This document shows, in pieces, positions 1 to 12,546 of a stretch of 64,000 nucleotides of DNA; position 1 is the stretch's first letter; each line of letters opens with the position of its first letter. Both the position numbers and the translations under genes were made by a program. The stretch spans positions 5,395,324 through 5,459,323 of the forward strand of contig JABAKD010000009.1 of assembly GCA_012845835.1 (NCBI GenBank). Reading direction: 5' to 3'. This DNA comes from Undaria pinnatifida. Its lineage: Eukaryota; Sar; Phaeophyceae; Laminariales; Alariaceae. The notes beneath the pieces were generated by a model that searched no databases, was not told where the DNA came from, and saw only the letters and a list, made by a program, of their open reading frames with translations.

Positions 1-1297
1 CAACAAGAAAGGAGGTAATGCCTCGCGAAACACGAAGCGAAATAACGCGGAAAGCATCCATGTTGTCACCAATCGCATAAGGCGAGGTTGGAACGAGATG
101 ATGGAAAACCTCGACGTGGTTCGGAAACGCCATGTTTGGTCGGTATGCACGAAAGGTGGAAGGCTTCATCGGCGGTAGAAGGCGGAAGCAAAACCACAAA
201 GGCGAACACTCGTCGTACTGTAGAAAAGTAAAACAACTTGGGCGCGAGTTCAAGATCAAGGCGCCCATGAAGATCACCAAAAAACGAACAAATGCCAAAT
301 TTTGAATGCGGCAAAGAAGACAGAAGGCATACTACTACGTTAAAACGTTGTTGGGGCCTCAGTGATACTGAGACTGTAAGGGAATACTTTGGGGAGCCAC
401 AAGGCGATAACACTGACGACACTGGTGACTACCAGGTAGAATTGTACTGAGACAGTAGTGTCCAAATCTAATACGCGCACTAAGCGTTCACGAACAAATT
501 CTCCCAGAAGAAAGGAGAGAAGGCTGCTACGGTCGGTCATTTGCTGCACACAGCGATAACCACTAAGGAGCAATCGCGTCCAGAGATAACAAGAAAAAAC
601 AACTAATACCCGCGTTGCATGGACGCGAAAGCGGAAGGTATAGGTTCCGAAAAAGCACGAACGCCAGAGTCGGGAGGAAATAAGTTCCGAGAATGCACAC
701 ACTGCAGAGAGGAGGGGGTGTACGTTCCCATCCGGCACATAGTGCGGGGGGAAGGGAAACCAAGATGGAAAAACCAAGCTAAGACGATATTAATTTCAAC
801 TCATACCGTGAGAGCGGTTAAAACAGGGTCTTGAGACAACGGAGGGCTCAGAAAATCTGCGAAAGAGCACGCACATGGTGCAGACGATATCTCGGCTGAA
901 AAGAAATCAGACGAAACTGCTACGATGTCGCGGGCTGATACCGTACGCCGGACAGAGGGAGGGGGCAAGCCACGTACAACTCTAATAATGCCAGCGGCGC
1001 GCATGCACAGCGTGCTCGCGAAGTTCAGGCTAATAAGGACCAAGCGAAACTACCATGGTTTCTGGGGTTGATACTATAAAGAAGCCTAGAGGGGGGGGTT
1101 CGTGAACAAACGACGAACCCGAAAATACTAGCAAAAAGTTGACGTCGTGAAACTCTGAAAATGTGGCCTACTATAAAGCCATTCCTGTTGGAAACTAAGC
1201 CACGAAAAATCGGGAAAAACATACGCGAAAGCACTTGGATGTCCAATCGAAAAGAGGGGACTTGTGCAGGGCGATATGACGCAAACAAGGTGGACAA
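1..1297. other. No recognisable gene
   Basis: The stretch is purine-rich on the + strand. Short open frames occur on both strands, but none has a recognisable domain or a plausible splice structure. I see no RNA gene or transposon terminus. It grades into the minisatellite that follows. Confidence 0.5.
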
Positions 1298-1680
1298 CGC
1301 GCCTCAATAAGCACCTACGGCGTGCGTAGTGTAGAAAACAGAGGAAGGGCCAGAGCACATACCAGGTATACCACAGTAGTAACAGAACAAATACGACGCC
1401 TCAATAAACACCTACGACGTACGTAGTGCAAAGAGGTGAGGAAGGGCCAAGGCATATATGCCATAGCGGTAAGAATCCAAATCCGACGCCTCAATAAGTA
1501 CCAATGACGTACGTAGTGCAAAAAAGCAAAATAATAGTCAAGATGGACATACCACAGCAGGTTTGGGGACAGACTATACGATGCTCCAATATGCACCTAT
1601 TTTGTACGTAGTGCAGAAAGCAAGAAAAAGGCCAACAAAAAAAAAAAACACAGCGGGTTTGCGGGCTGCCTAACAAGGGT
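1298..1680. repeat. Imperfect tandem repeat, about 95 bp, four units
   Basis: The block GCCTCAATAA(G/A)CACCTACG followed by a GTACGTAGTG-like sequence recurs at 1301, 1398, 1488 and, more diverged, at 1583. Spacings are 97, 90 and 95 bases. The spacers between blocks vary more than the core, so the array is old. No coding role is visible. Confidence 0.8.
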
Positions 1681-2995
1681 ACACTAAACCGACGAGAGGA
1701 AACGAAAACAGGGCAGGTTTGAGGCCAAGTTACGAAAACAGGGCAGGCTAAACCGGCACGAACAGGAAGACGGAACCATCACAAATGTTTGGCCTGGTTA
1801 CGAAAATGGAGCAGCTAAACCAGTGGCTGGAAAACCAGGGTGCACACCGACGCAAGCACGCAAACATATGTGCTGGTCAAAAGTGGGACAACCTGAAAAG
1901 TCAAGGCAAAGAAGAGGAACCTTGAAACTGACTGAACAACAAAATCAATCCCGAAAGAAAATCAAGAAGCCAATTGGCACAAAACAAATCCCATGGAAGA
2001 AAACTCAAGAAGGAACTCAAGAAGCATGGTTAGGGGGAGGGGCAACAAGACAAAAGGGTAAGTGCGACTCAACGCGATAACACCCTCACTGAGGATATCC
2101 CTGTCGCGAAGCGTTGTAGACACGCCGATCCGTAGATGGTGCTCCGCGAAGATGTGCAGTAGACACGCCGTAGGTTGATCTTGGAACCGGGTGGTGTAGG
2201 GTCTGAAGACAATCCGATGAAACGCGGCTGGTGGTCGTACTAGGGTGTGCTGCACCTCTCCGATCGCGAGACAGTTACGTCGTGGTGTTCTCGGAAGATG
2301 TAGAAGGAGCGCTGGAGACGGATGATGGTCCAGTAAATCCGCATTGAAGAGCTCCGGGCACGAACCATTAAGGACGGGGTGTTCGCGGACGGTGTGGTAG
2401 GAGCGCTGTGATGGAAGTAGACGAGGCTGCAGTAGCTCAATGTGGTTGATTGAAGAAGGTGGCGGATAGCGTACGCGGCGGTGGAATGCGCGCGTTCCGC
2501 AGCGTACATATAGACGCAAGCGTTGACGCTGTAGTAGTCCTTTAAAGTGGGCCTGTGGAGATGCCTGCGGTTCTCGCGGTGGTGGAATTCGCTTTGTACG
2601 CGGCGAGGATGGCGGCGTGGTTGCTGGAATAGGTGGTAGAGAAGACCCGAAGTTGCCGACGATGTCTGCGACGCCGGGGCGGCTAGTAGCGGACTGAAGG
2701 AGCAGACCTACCGGCGCGGTGGCTGCAGGAGTCGGCGAAATATGTCCCCGCTGGTCGGCGCTGACGGTGCGATGACGCCGGAGTTGGTGGTAGTGGCCAG
2801 GAAGAGAGCGCCTCGTCGCTGGTAGTGGTTTGAAGCGGCAGGCCCATCGGTGCATGGCTGCAGAAGTTGGTGAAATAATTCCCAGATTGTCGGAGTAGAT
2901 GGTGGCGACAACGCTGGGGCCGTCGGTGGTGGCCAGAAAAGAAAATGTTGCCTTGGCGTTGGTAGTGGCTTGAAGGAGAAAGACATCGAATGAAG
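1681..2995. other. Degenerate repetitive DNA, no recognised gene
   Basis: Short phrases such as ACGAAAACAGGGCAGG (about 1700-1745) and GGTGGTAGTGGC-type blocks (2590-2970) recur loosely. A 297-residue minus-strand frame at 1962-2855 is rich in P, R, S and H and has no domain I know. It most likely stays open because the opposite strand is G-rich and poor in stop codons in that frame. Confidence 0.45.
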
Positions 2996-3425
2996 AAGTC
3001 GCGGAAAACGGAGGTGGAACTCAGGTGAAAGGTGGAGCTCTGACGAAGGTGGAGCTCTGGTCGCGAAGCTCAGGTACCAACAAATGACGACGAATCTCCG
3101 TGCAGGAGGAGCTGTGGTCGCGAAGCGCAGGTGACGACGAAGCTCTGTCGAAGATGGAGCTCTGAAAAAGGTGGATCTCTGGTCTTGAAGCTTGGGTGAC
3201 GACGAAGCTCTGGTGAAAGGTGGAACTCCGGTGAACTTGGAGCTCTGGTCGCGAAGCTCAGATGACGGCGAAGCTCTGGTGAAGATGGAGCTCTAGTCGC
3301 AAAGCTCAGGTGACGATGGAGCTCTGGTGGCAAAGCTCAGGTGACGACAAAGCTCAGGTGATGATGGAGCTCTGGTGGCAAAGCTCAGGTGACGATGGAG
3401 CTCTGGTCGCGGTGTTCGCGCGGCA
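2996..3425. repeat. Minisatellite with unit near 30 bp
   Basis: Phrases AAGCTCAGGTGACGA and GGAGCTCTGGT alternate throughout, giving a unit of about 30 bp that is cleanest at 3290-3400. In the minus direction it encodes a run of HLSFATRAPSSPEL-like repeats, because 30 is a multiple of three. There is no sign that it is translated. Confidence 0.85.
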
Positions 3426-4320
3426 GTGAGGGGGGTTCGATGATCTTGGAAGTGTAGCCACCGGTACTGGCGAGAAAAACCGTAGTTGGAAGGGCAGTCC
3501 ACAGTTTCCAGTGGCGGCTGTGGAGCGATGACGGCTCTGGGAAAATAATGATCCGACGAAGGATGAGGAGGGCCAAAAAGGGATGCGTCAATGGTGGGCG
3601 CTGGGGAGAACGAAGGACGGCCTGAAAGCCGATCCAAGAGAAACGCCAGCGTCCTCGGCGCCTTTCTCGGAGCTGGCTCGCGAACCGGAGGTGATGTCAT
3701 GGGCCGAAATAGACCCGACGGAGGTTTTGGCGCGGAAAAAGGGTCGACGGAATTTTGGTATGGTCCGCAATGGTGAGTTGCCGAAAGTATTTCCAGCGAA
3801 ACGTGGTGGTGCATGGGGCAGGAGGGAGGGGTTTTGAGCCCACCCAAGTCAATGCCTAACAGGAAGGGTGCACGGTTTGCGCGTCGCCGGTGGATAGGGG
3901 CGGATGGTGATGGTGGGTCGAAAGGGAGGGGAACTGGCCCACCCAAAACGATACCCGGGATGGAATGCTCACATATTTCGACGTGGGCAACGAAGAGGCC
4001 GTGGAAGGGCCCGATTTCTGGCTTAAAAGGTCCCATACGTACCAAGCTCGGGAGGTTCAAGAGCCCGAGAAAAAAAATAACAAACTCGAAAAAAGGGGGC
4101 AGTGGAATGGTAGAAGTGGGTCGTAGAGGAGAGGTAGCGAGCCCACCCAAAGCGATCGTCGGTTCGAAACGCTCATGCCCGGAAAAAAATAAAAAATAAC
4201 TCCAACTCAGAATATGGGAGCGGCGGGATGTGGTGGTGGGTTGGGAGGGACGGGGCAACGAGCCCAACCAAGCCGATGCCCGGCTCGGAGAGGTCATAAC
4301 CGGAAAGGAACAAAACCACA
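3426..4320. repeat. Diverged repeats carrying GCCCACCCAA
   Basis: The phrase GCCCA(C/A)CCAA followed by a short purine stretch and a TGCC/ATCG block occurs at 3838, 3937, 4141 and 4262. The same phrase heads each unit of the tight 36-bp minisatellite at 15,434-15,612, so the two regions probably share ancestry. Spacing here is irregular (about 99, 204 and 121 bases), as in an older array. The minus-strand frame of 334 residues across this region is repeat-driven. Confidence 0.55.
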
Positions 4321-7300
4321 GGTTCAGATGGTAAACCTGTAGAAATGTTAGGGTAAGGGTGGTGGCGACAGTGGCGTCACAGAGGTGCCTTCAGGGACGG
4401 GTAGGGGTTGCCTAGGTTCAGGTGGTGAACCTACAGGGTTGTTGAGGCAAAAAGGGGGGTGGCGGTATTGTGTCGGATGGGGATTCGCGACCGTTGGGTT
4501 GGAGGGGAACTCGGTGTTCACTGGCAACGGAAACAGAATCAGTCGGGGTTGTCCGTGGTTGTGTTGTCGAGGAAAGCTGAAGGGCCGTTGGTGGCAATTA
4601 TCTGGTTAATGGGGGGGGGTAGCTAAAGAGCTGGGTCGGGAGCGATAAACCGTGGGTTTGTTGTGGTTGGGGAAACCAGGGCACGCTGGTGGGTAAACGG
4701 AAAATCTGGCCGGGAGGTACCGTTGGTGGCCTGGTATAGGCGGGATGGTTCGGGCCAGGGTAGTCGTGAAAAGGGGACGGTAGGGGCTCCAACGTTCGTA
4801 GAAAGGGGAACTAACCAGACCGTGAGGAGGAGGGCGGTTGCTTCCTCCAGATGGTCGGCGGAGACCGGAGAAAGGCGGCGCTGTGGTAACAGGTCGGGGT
4901 GGAGAAGGCCATGGGGGATTCGGCAGGTGCGCCTCGGTGGCAATGGAGAGGGCCGGGACAGAGGTGCTCCGTGGAAACCGGTCGCGTTGAAGGGGGGGGC
5001 GCGGCAGAATTGTTCTGTCGCGATGGAAAGGGTCGGAACGAGGTCGGTAGTAGGAGGGTTGGGTGAGAAACGTCGAGACTGAAAGGGGATGACTCGTTTG
5101 CAACGCGGCGGGTTAGGGGGAAAAGGCGGCTGCCAACCGAAAAAGCGGTTATTGCTTCTGCCTGTGGATGGGATTGCCAGTCTCGGGTGTACCGCTGCCA
5201 AAGCTAGAGATACGAAATGGGAGGGCGGTGGTAGATGTCGAGGGTCGTTGGGTGGTGGTACGGGAATATTTTCCGGCTTTTGTCGGCCTCGGAACCAATA
5301 TTCATGGCTGGTCATCGGAACGGTTCCGATACCTGGTCGAAGCCGGGTGAGCTACGGGGTCGTGGTGTCGCTCAAAATGTCGGTCTAGGGCGATGTTGGA
5401 AACTACTCCGTACGGTGATAAGAAAAAACCGTCGAAGAAGAATTCAAAAGGGTGGCACTGCTAAAGGTTGAACATCCCAGAAGAGGTAGTTCGGTGTAGG
5501 CTGGCTGCGGTGAGCCGCCAAGCAGTGGTCAGTTGCGGCTGCCTTTAGAACTGTCGCGTGGCGATGCGAGGGTGCAGCTGGCTGATCTAGAGAAAAGAGC
5601 CGGCTAGGTCCACGTGATCGCAAAGGGAGTCTCGGTATTGTATCACCGAGGCTCTGGGAGGGTCTCCGTGGGTTGCGTTTAAAGGAGCGAGGCAAAGATA
5701 CCCTGGGGGTCCTGTCTCCAAGCGACGTTGGATGAGCGGGATAGAACTCGCTAGGAAATGCCGTACCTGAGGTCCGTGTCCACGCAATCCACGAGGGTTG
5801 CGGGGAAGACGGGACAGGGGGATCAGGGCATATCCTGGTCAACCATGATCGCGAGTCTTCCGTCGTCATGACGGGACTGTCCCTTGGGCCCAGGGGCAGT
5901 GGTGCTGTCAACACCGTTGCAGCGAGTGGGAACCCGTCGTTCGCGGGCCCACCTCTGGCACTTGTGCACGTCCTAGGACGAGCGCGGGTGGAGCCGCCGA
6001 TAAATAGGCGAGGCGGGCTCAGGATGCGATGGCCCGGAATTGGAAGCAGGAGTTTCGTGCTGTAGTCTGGAACCGCTGGTAGCCGTAGTCTTCGGCAGGT
6101 AGCGTTGCTCATCGGTGGAAGGCGTCGAGTGGAGCATCTCAGTAGGGCTCGACGTCTTGGCCTGCTCGCACCCACACCTCAAAACCATCGCTAGAACAAG
6201 GGGATCAGGCTTGGACAAGCGATGTCACATGTATGGGGCTGGGCGGGGGGGGTAGATTGTTGGGGGGCGGGGGCGTGGGTGGAGCTAGTTCTTTCAAAGT
6301 TGAAGCTGGACCCTCGTCCCGCACTTTGATGGCCTGGCGCTTGTAGTGCTGTATCGGTTGATCAGCGTGTAGCGTCCAGGGATTTGCGCCGTAATGATTA
6401 TCGGCCGGCCACGCTGTTGCTGCCGATATTGTCGTCGTTGTCGCAGCAGTTGCCCGAAGAAGAAAGGCGATCATGGCCCTTTCGACCCAAAAAATAGGTG
6501 CCACGGCATTTACAACGAGCGGCGTTGGGTTTCGCGGGTTATTGCCGGGTGGTGGCACCGGGTATATGGTCCGCACGTTTCCGTAAATACCAAAAGTAAA
6601 AACCAACATCTTGAAGTATGCCCATACCTGGGTTGAGCGGACCAGAGGCGAAGCGGTGTTGCTACAGTGGGAGAGTGCCGCCGGCATGATGCAGACGTCA
6701 GGAAGAACGCCCGAAAGCCAGCGGAGTGGTACTCGATGGCCAGGTGGTTGATAATGATGCTCGTCGCAGGTTGTGTCCCGTATCGCAAAATGTGGTGGTC
6801 GCGACCCACCACTTTTTGCGGTTCGTGAGACAGACGCAGGCGTCGTGGGCGTCACAATTCGGGTGGTCGCGACCGCCGTCGCGGCCACTACGGATAGGAT
6901 GGCGTCTGCGTCGTTGGGTGACTTTCTGTCGCTGTTACTGCGGTCAATATCGGTGATGTAAGTGGTAGTCGGAGAAGAATGGTGGTGTACGTGGTAGTTG
7001 GAGAAGAACGGTGATCTTGACCCGAGGAGTAGGTGATGCGGGGGGGGGTGCGTGCGGCGTTTTTGGGGGCTGGTTGCAGAGGGCGTGTGCGGCGTTGTTA
7101 TGCCGTGGGTGCTGGGGCTTGGGGCGTGTACGGCAATGCGGCAATAAAGTTGGTTTGGCGGCTCTGTGTCCGTTTTGACAACTGTAGTAGCGGCGGGAGG
7201 GGGTCGGAATTTCAAGGAAATAGGCCGAACCGGCAGATTACCGCAGACGGAGCGTCTAACGATGCCGACATGAGTCGTAGTTGGGTAGGTACGACGTGGC

Positions 7301-8390
7301 CAATAACCGAAAAAAAGTACTATGCCGCAGACAGGGGTGTCTTTGGATGCCGACCGGTCGAGACCGTGGGCGCGCCGTATGCAGTTGTGAGCGAGTACCA
7401 GCAAACAAAAGCAGGGGCGATTGGACGCAGGGGGTTAAGCGCAGTGATGGGAGGGCGATTTTGAACCGTTGTGGTGATAGACGCGGCCGCGTGGGGTGGG
7501 CGGCTATGGGAGCCGGGGATGGGATGTGAGCAGCAACGTGTCGGTTGGGGCGGTAGTCGTGGCTCAGATGGGGGGGGGGGGGTGGGGGGGGTGCAAGAGA
7601 CGGTCAAACTCGAGTACACGAGCTGGTGGGGCACAAAGGGCTGTAGACGCGGTGGCATATTACGTTGAAGCCATCGCGGCACTGGCCTCAGGGATGCCGT
7701 TGCGGCGAAACACTCTGTGGTAGTCGTCGCTGTACTTGCGGCGTTGTTGCGATCCCCCACGGGAGAAAAACGTAACCTCTTGCCCTCAGTCGCGAAACAA
7801 AAATCGCAGTCGCATAAGGTGGGCGTCTCTCGTAGAGGGACCCGTCCTCCCAGTCTCGGCGTGTAAGGTGGCTGTACCAAACGTCGAGGGATCCGGTTTG
7901 ACTGAAATCGGTCGGGTCAGTGGCGGCGGTGGGAACAAACGACCCCGGCCGCAAAAATGCGCTCCGGGCATTATTTCGATTTTATGGAACAAAATCACAA
8001 GGTCCTTCACCGTAACTGTCCCACCCATGGCTGCAGCAGGAGAAGAACGCGAAGCTCACTGTTCATTGTGAGGGCTAAGAGGTTGGGTCCTCGTTGGTGC
8101 GGGATTTACCGCGAGGGTTGGGGGTGGGGTCCATGTTAGTCCGGAATGGATAGGGAAGGTATCGCACGCACCGGAGTAGAAAAGTAGGATGTAGTACAAA
8201 TAGTTTTCGAACGTCACCAAGAAGACCGGAGGATGATGCATGATTGTAGATATTCCTGGGGGAGGAGCGGGGTGCTCGGGAGATGGTTAGAACCACCGAG
8301 TTATCCAGTCGAAAACGAAACAAAATCAGACCTTACAACACGGAAAATATGTGTACCTCTTGTACCCGTCGATAACCTAAGCTATGTTTG
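4321..8390. other. G-rich stretch without a supported gene
   Basis: The + strand is strongly G-rich with GGTGG/GTCG phrases, and there is a G tract near 7,569-7,590. Long minus-strand frames at 4623-5315, 5444-6175 and 6205-7404 (230, 243 and 399 residues) consist mainly of P, R, T, S and H with no domain, signal or splice pattern I can recognise. I treat them as compositional. Decayed transposon sequence is possible but not shown. Confidence 0.4.
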
Positions 8391-9835
8391 AGGTTTTCCG
8401 AAGCAAAGATCCGGACCTAAAAATGACGGTATACTTCAGGGGTGCACTGTTTTTTAAATACCGGGGAGGTTCCGTGTACGCGAAATATACTCGTGAAAAA
8501 AAAGGGAGAGATGGCACTCGGAGCACGACGCACTCGGAGTGCCGTTTTACTCAACAGTTTTTTGCTCCAGCACGATCCTAATACAGTTCGGGCCATTCCA
8601 ACGCTGTATCAGGTCGGGGGTGCGTAACAGCATAAACGGCAGCCTAATAAAAATAGCTCAAACACGCGTGGGGTATAAAGCGTATTGACGAGGCTCGTGG
8701 CACGTTGAGTCTTCACCCTCACAGAGGTTTTCAAATAGAACACAGTGCACCGTGAGAGGGTTTTCTAAAATACTACCGACATGACATTGTCGGATGCTCG
8801 ACGTGTAATGCCGTCGTTCGCGCATTCTGGGGTTGAAATCCCCCAAAATGAAAATGCACCGTGACAGAGCAATCATTGTCAATTGCGTAAGTCAGCATTA
8901 TTATTATTTTTGCCCTCCGACAATATTTGCAGCGCGTGTTGATGCTCGTGACAAGGTGATCATGGTTGCATGACCATTTTTGCAAGGCGAGATGCGCGCC
9001 AGCATAATGAAAGCAACACGTGCATCATAGATAGCTGTACGTTTGTGATTTCTCGACACGAACAAAGAAAACACGGGGGGCACGTCAGAAATAATTGAAA
9101 CATGCCAAACGAGTGTCAATATATGGCAGAGAAACGGAGGGGGGCATTTCGCGTGGTTGCTCGCAAAATCATTATCAAGCAATTAACAGCAGAAATAAAT
9201 GCCTTCATACCATAAAAAAAATAGGTCAGCCGAAGAGGAAATTAAAGGGAAACCCTAAATGACAAAAGGCGCACTATCATGTAATAAATAGTGTAACAGA
9301 CAGCAAACACCAATATTAATGGCAACGTTGGCACAAAAAAAAACGGAAGCTGCTCTCTGCAACCGCGAAAAAAAAAAAAAAATAACAAGAGACAGATGAT
9401 CCAGTATTTTGAGAAAGGGTGCTCTTCCCTATTCCACTGTAATACCCAGCCAGCTGTTTTTTTCTCTTAAATTGCTGCTGTGCACGCTGATTCGGATACG
9501 CTACATTATTCCGCGAATAACAAGCCCCTACATATCTTTGGTCTCACAGCCGGAGTGTATTTGAATATTATATGTGACCTATACCTCCTAACCCACCCCC
9601 CGATTCTCGCTCTCCCTTGCTCAAACGCCCCACCTAACATCGAAATCCGCCAGATTAATAAACACTTCACGCACTGGATATCACCTCAATATCTTTCTCG
9701 AGCCATCCATGCCACTGCTTTCCCCCCCCCCCGCCCCCGCCCCGAACGCCCCCTCCTTCCCCACCACCCGCACCATCGCTTAGACCTAGCACCACACGCA
9801 TAACAAACCCCTACATCTGCGCCACCTTAATCCCT
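8391..9835. other. AT-richer spacer, nothing recognised
   Basis: Base composition turns AT-rich after about 8,300. Only short open frames occur. A-runs and a C-run near 9,721 are present. No gene, RNA or element terminus was found. Confidence 0.5.
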
Positions 9836-10735
9836 TCCCTCCCCCCCCCCCCCCCAACTCCGCCCCCCACCCCCCCACCCCATCCCACCCCCACCCCCTC
9901 GAACACTCCGCCCTCTACTCACTGATTGTACGACTTACCCCAGGGAGTCGTTCTACGGTAGCCCCCCCAACATTTCTTTAACGAAATCGCCGGTTTCAAA
10001 ACCAGCTCCCGGTCGTGTCTCCTGAAATGCGGTGTCCCTCGACACCCCGACGTCATCGATCGATAGACTTTTGCACACAGGAAAATATATGGATACTTTT
10101 TCTTTGCAATAGTATCCTTCCTTGTGTCGAGCAGCCGTGAGACGGTCGTTAAAGAAAATCACTGGTTCGGGGGGGGCTATCGTAGAATCACTCCAGGATA
10201 TACATGATAAACTGATGCATTCTTTCCAAAACCGTCACATTTATCCCCTTAAAAGAATGTATAGTTTCCACGCACAGATTGAGCTGCCCCACCCGCCCCC
10301 CCCCCGCCCCACCCCCCCCACCCCCATGATGAACTGGTGCATTTTTTTTTCCTTCTTTTTTTTTCCAAAAACCGTCAGATTTATCCCCTTGAAGGATTTG
10401 TAGCTTCCACGCACAAATTTCCCGCCCGTCCGCCCCCCCCCCCCTTCCCCCCCCCTCCAACCCCGCTCCCTTTTGATCAAAACCAGGGCCCCACGTCCTT
10501 CAAAACTCCGCCCTCCCCTCACCGGTTATTCGAATTACAGGATTCACTTGATAAACGGATGCATTTCCTTCCACAGCTGTCAGATTTTGTCCCCCTCAGA
10601 AACGGGTTTAATAGTTTCCACGCACAGACTGACTAACATCACCCTGTTGACCCTGATAGCTACACTGTAGTTGCAAGCGGAGTCGCCGACCTATATCCTT
10701 AATGAGGACACACAACCCGTAACACGCGCAATCGG
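9836..10735. repeat. C-rich tract and three diverged repeat units
   Basis: A long C-rich tract (9,838-9,900) leads into three copies of a block: GATGCATT/GGTGCATT, then a TCAGATTT(A/G)TCCCC-like phrase, then TAGTTTCCACGCACAGA. They start near 10,207, 10,328 and 10,550. The second copy is lengthened by poly-T and poly-C. After 10,660 comes a piece matching repeat Y (AGTCGCCGACCTATATCC). Confidence 0.7.
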
Positions 10736-11345
10736 AGTATTGTTGTTGTTGTTCTCACATTAACTCGCATAATCAAGTCCGTGGTCACAGGACAGGCTCC
10801 AGTCACTCTGGAGCTGAGGAATACCCCAGGGAAAACACACACACAATCCTAGGTGGTACACGCATATATCACAGCTGACGAAATTCATGCCTCCACCAGA
10901 AACATATAAAAGTGAAATCGGGAGTCAGTCTACGATGTGCCAGGTCCATGCCGGTGCATACGTCTCATTACTCACGCCTGGAGAATCCAACCATTCCGAT
11001 TGCCACCCAAGGAAGACTACCACGTATATATTACACGTAGTATCTATCACTACGCATACGCACGACAGGCATAATTCAACTGGAGAAAAGAAACAAAGAA
11101 AAGAAAGGGGATAAAGGAAAGGAAATAAAAGAGAAGAAAAACGAAACAAAACGAAGAAGGCAAGAAAAGAGAAGAAAAAGACAAGAAAAGCAAGAAAAGA
11201 CAAGACGACAAGAAGAGGAAGCAAGGCAAGGAAAAAAGAAGAAGAGAAAAAAGAAAAAAGAAAAAGAAAAGAAAGAAAAATGTCATACTAGCAGACCCTA
11301 GGAACTGGCTAAGGATGGCATTTGGGCTAACAGAGGGTATCACAT
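10736..11345 (+). repeat. Repeat X, full copy
   Basis: The copy opens with GTTGTTGTTGTTCTCACATT and contains CAAGTCCGTGGTCACAGGAC, a TATA-like ACATATAAAAGTG near 10,902, and a long purine-only GAAAAG stretch (11,085-11,280). It ends with a block containing CCTAGGAACTGGCTAAGGAT and GAGGGTATCAC. The same order of blocks recurs at 22.8-24.4 kb and, inverted, at 19.7-20.2 kb. The TATA box and absence of coding suggest a long terminal repeat or other promoter-bearing non-autonomous element. No integration boundary could be fixed. Confidence 0.8.
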
Positions 11346-12120
11346 ATTATTACACACAGCTTTGTCAAATTAATGGTGGGGGACACAGAGTGCCCCCTGC
11401 AGGTCTGCCAATTGGGCGGGTCCTCGGAGAGTACTCACTTTCGTTTCCTTCGTAGAGATGTAGCTTTATTCGTTTCCACCAGAGCCCCGGATGGCTTCTG
11501 AGATCGGAGGCACGTGCCTCCGATCTACTTGCTAACTTTCCCGAATATAAAACGCCAACCTTATCATACGAAACCCATCCAAATGATCTCAAATTCGGAT
11601 ACTTACAGGCCTTTCGAGGCCGTATCTTAACACTAGCCCACCCTAATGAGTCGCATATGCAGAAATATGGGAGATTCGGGGAAGCTCCGGTTCTACAAAC
11701 TAGACCATGAGTCGAAGATGCGGCTCCCCAAAACCCACTCCCACACCTCTAACCGTCTGGCTATGGAGCCAGGAACACGCGAAGAAAAGCAGTAGAAAGG
11801 AACGCAGACCCTACAACAAGGCAATAGTCACCCATCAACTACCTGCCGCATGCCGCCGGTGTGGCGGGGGGGGGCAGAAAAGGCTCTAGAAACTGCCGCA
11901 TGCCGCCGGTGTGGCGGGGGGGGCAGGAAAGGCTCTACGGCAAATCAACCACAGAAAAGGTACTATGGCGAGGCGAGCCCTCGTCGATATAGAGGGGAAC
12001 ACAGGCGCTAACACAAGGGAGAAGTCATGCGAAAAACCTCCCGCGGGGCATCGGCAAGGCGGGGGGTTCGACGAGGAAACGACAAATACCCGGGATGGAA
12101 GGTGGCAACACCTACAGCCC
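11346..12120. other. Spacer with a 50-bp direct duplication
   Basis: Two near-identical 50-bp units (CTGCCGCATGCCGCCGGTGT, a G-run, then a GGCTCTA ending) occupy 11,843-11,938. Otherwise I see only short frames. A + strand frame at 11,707-11,889 ends in a CRRCGGGG stretch produced by the first unit, which is not a credible zinc knuckle. Confidence 0.6.
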
Positions 12121-12546
12121 CGCTAGGGGAGGAAGTGTTTAGACGAAAAAAACAAAGTAGAACAAATACAACACACAAAACATAAAAGACGACACACAGA
12201 CCCGTACATAGCCCTGTACCACGTGACGCCCGAACAGGGTACCCTGGTCGCCCCCCGGCTCTGGGCTGAGGAGGGCGTCGGCAGGGCGAAATTGAACAAT
12301 GACGAAAAAGCGACAGCCCTGCGCCTCAGATAGCGGCGTTTTATCCGAACCCTGACCCGGCACTGAGCAGGCGGTTTGGCAGGACAGGAAAAAAAAAAGG
12401 AAAGAACCGCCTCAAAACTCGACAAAGAGCCTCAGGACACTACGAACAACCCAAAGACAAAGACGCAAAACTCATAACTCAAAACAAAAATGAAGAACTA
12501 TCGAGGAGCGGTGGTGGCTTGGAAGTCAACTGGCCACGGCCGCGCC
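12121..12546. other. Flank 3' of the dead retroelement
   Basis: This stretch lies directly downstream (in minus orientation) of the integrase reading frame. It should contain a 3' untranslated region or long terminal repeat if the element is complete, but I could not find a matching repeat upstream of the element. No gene is recognised. Confidence 0.35.

Noticed and set aside
6205-7404. 399-residue minus-strand frame as a host gene
   Set aside because: Composition is P/T/R/H with no motif, splice pattern or ordered region, and it lies opposite G-rich repeats that lack stop codons in this frame.
11707-11889. Gag zinc knuckle (CRRC) near the gypsy element
   Set aside because: The cysteines come from a 50-bp duplication, are on the opposite strand to the element, and lack the CCHC spacing.
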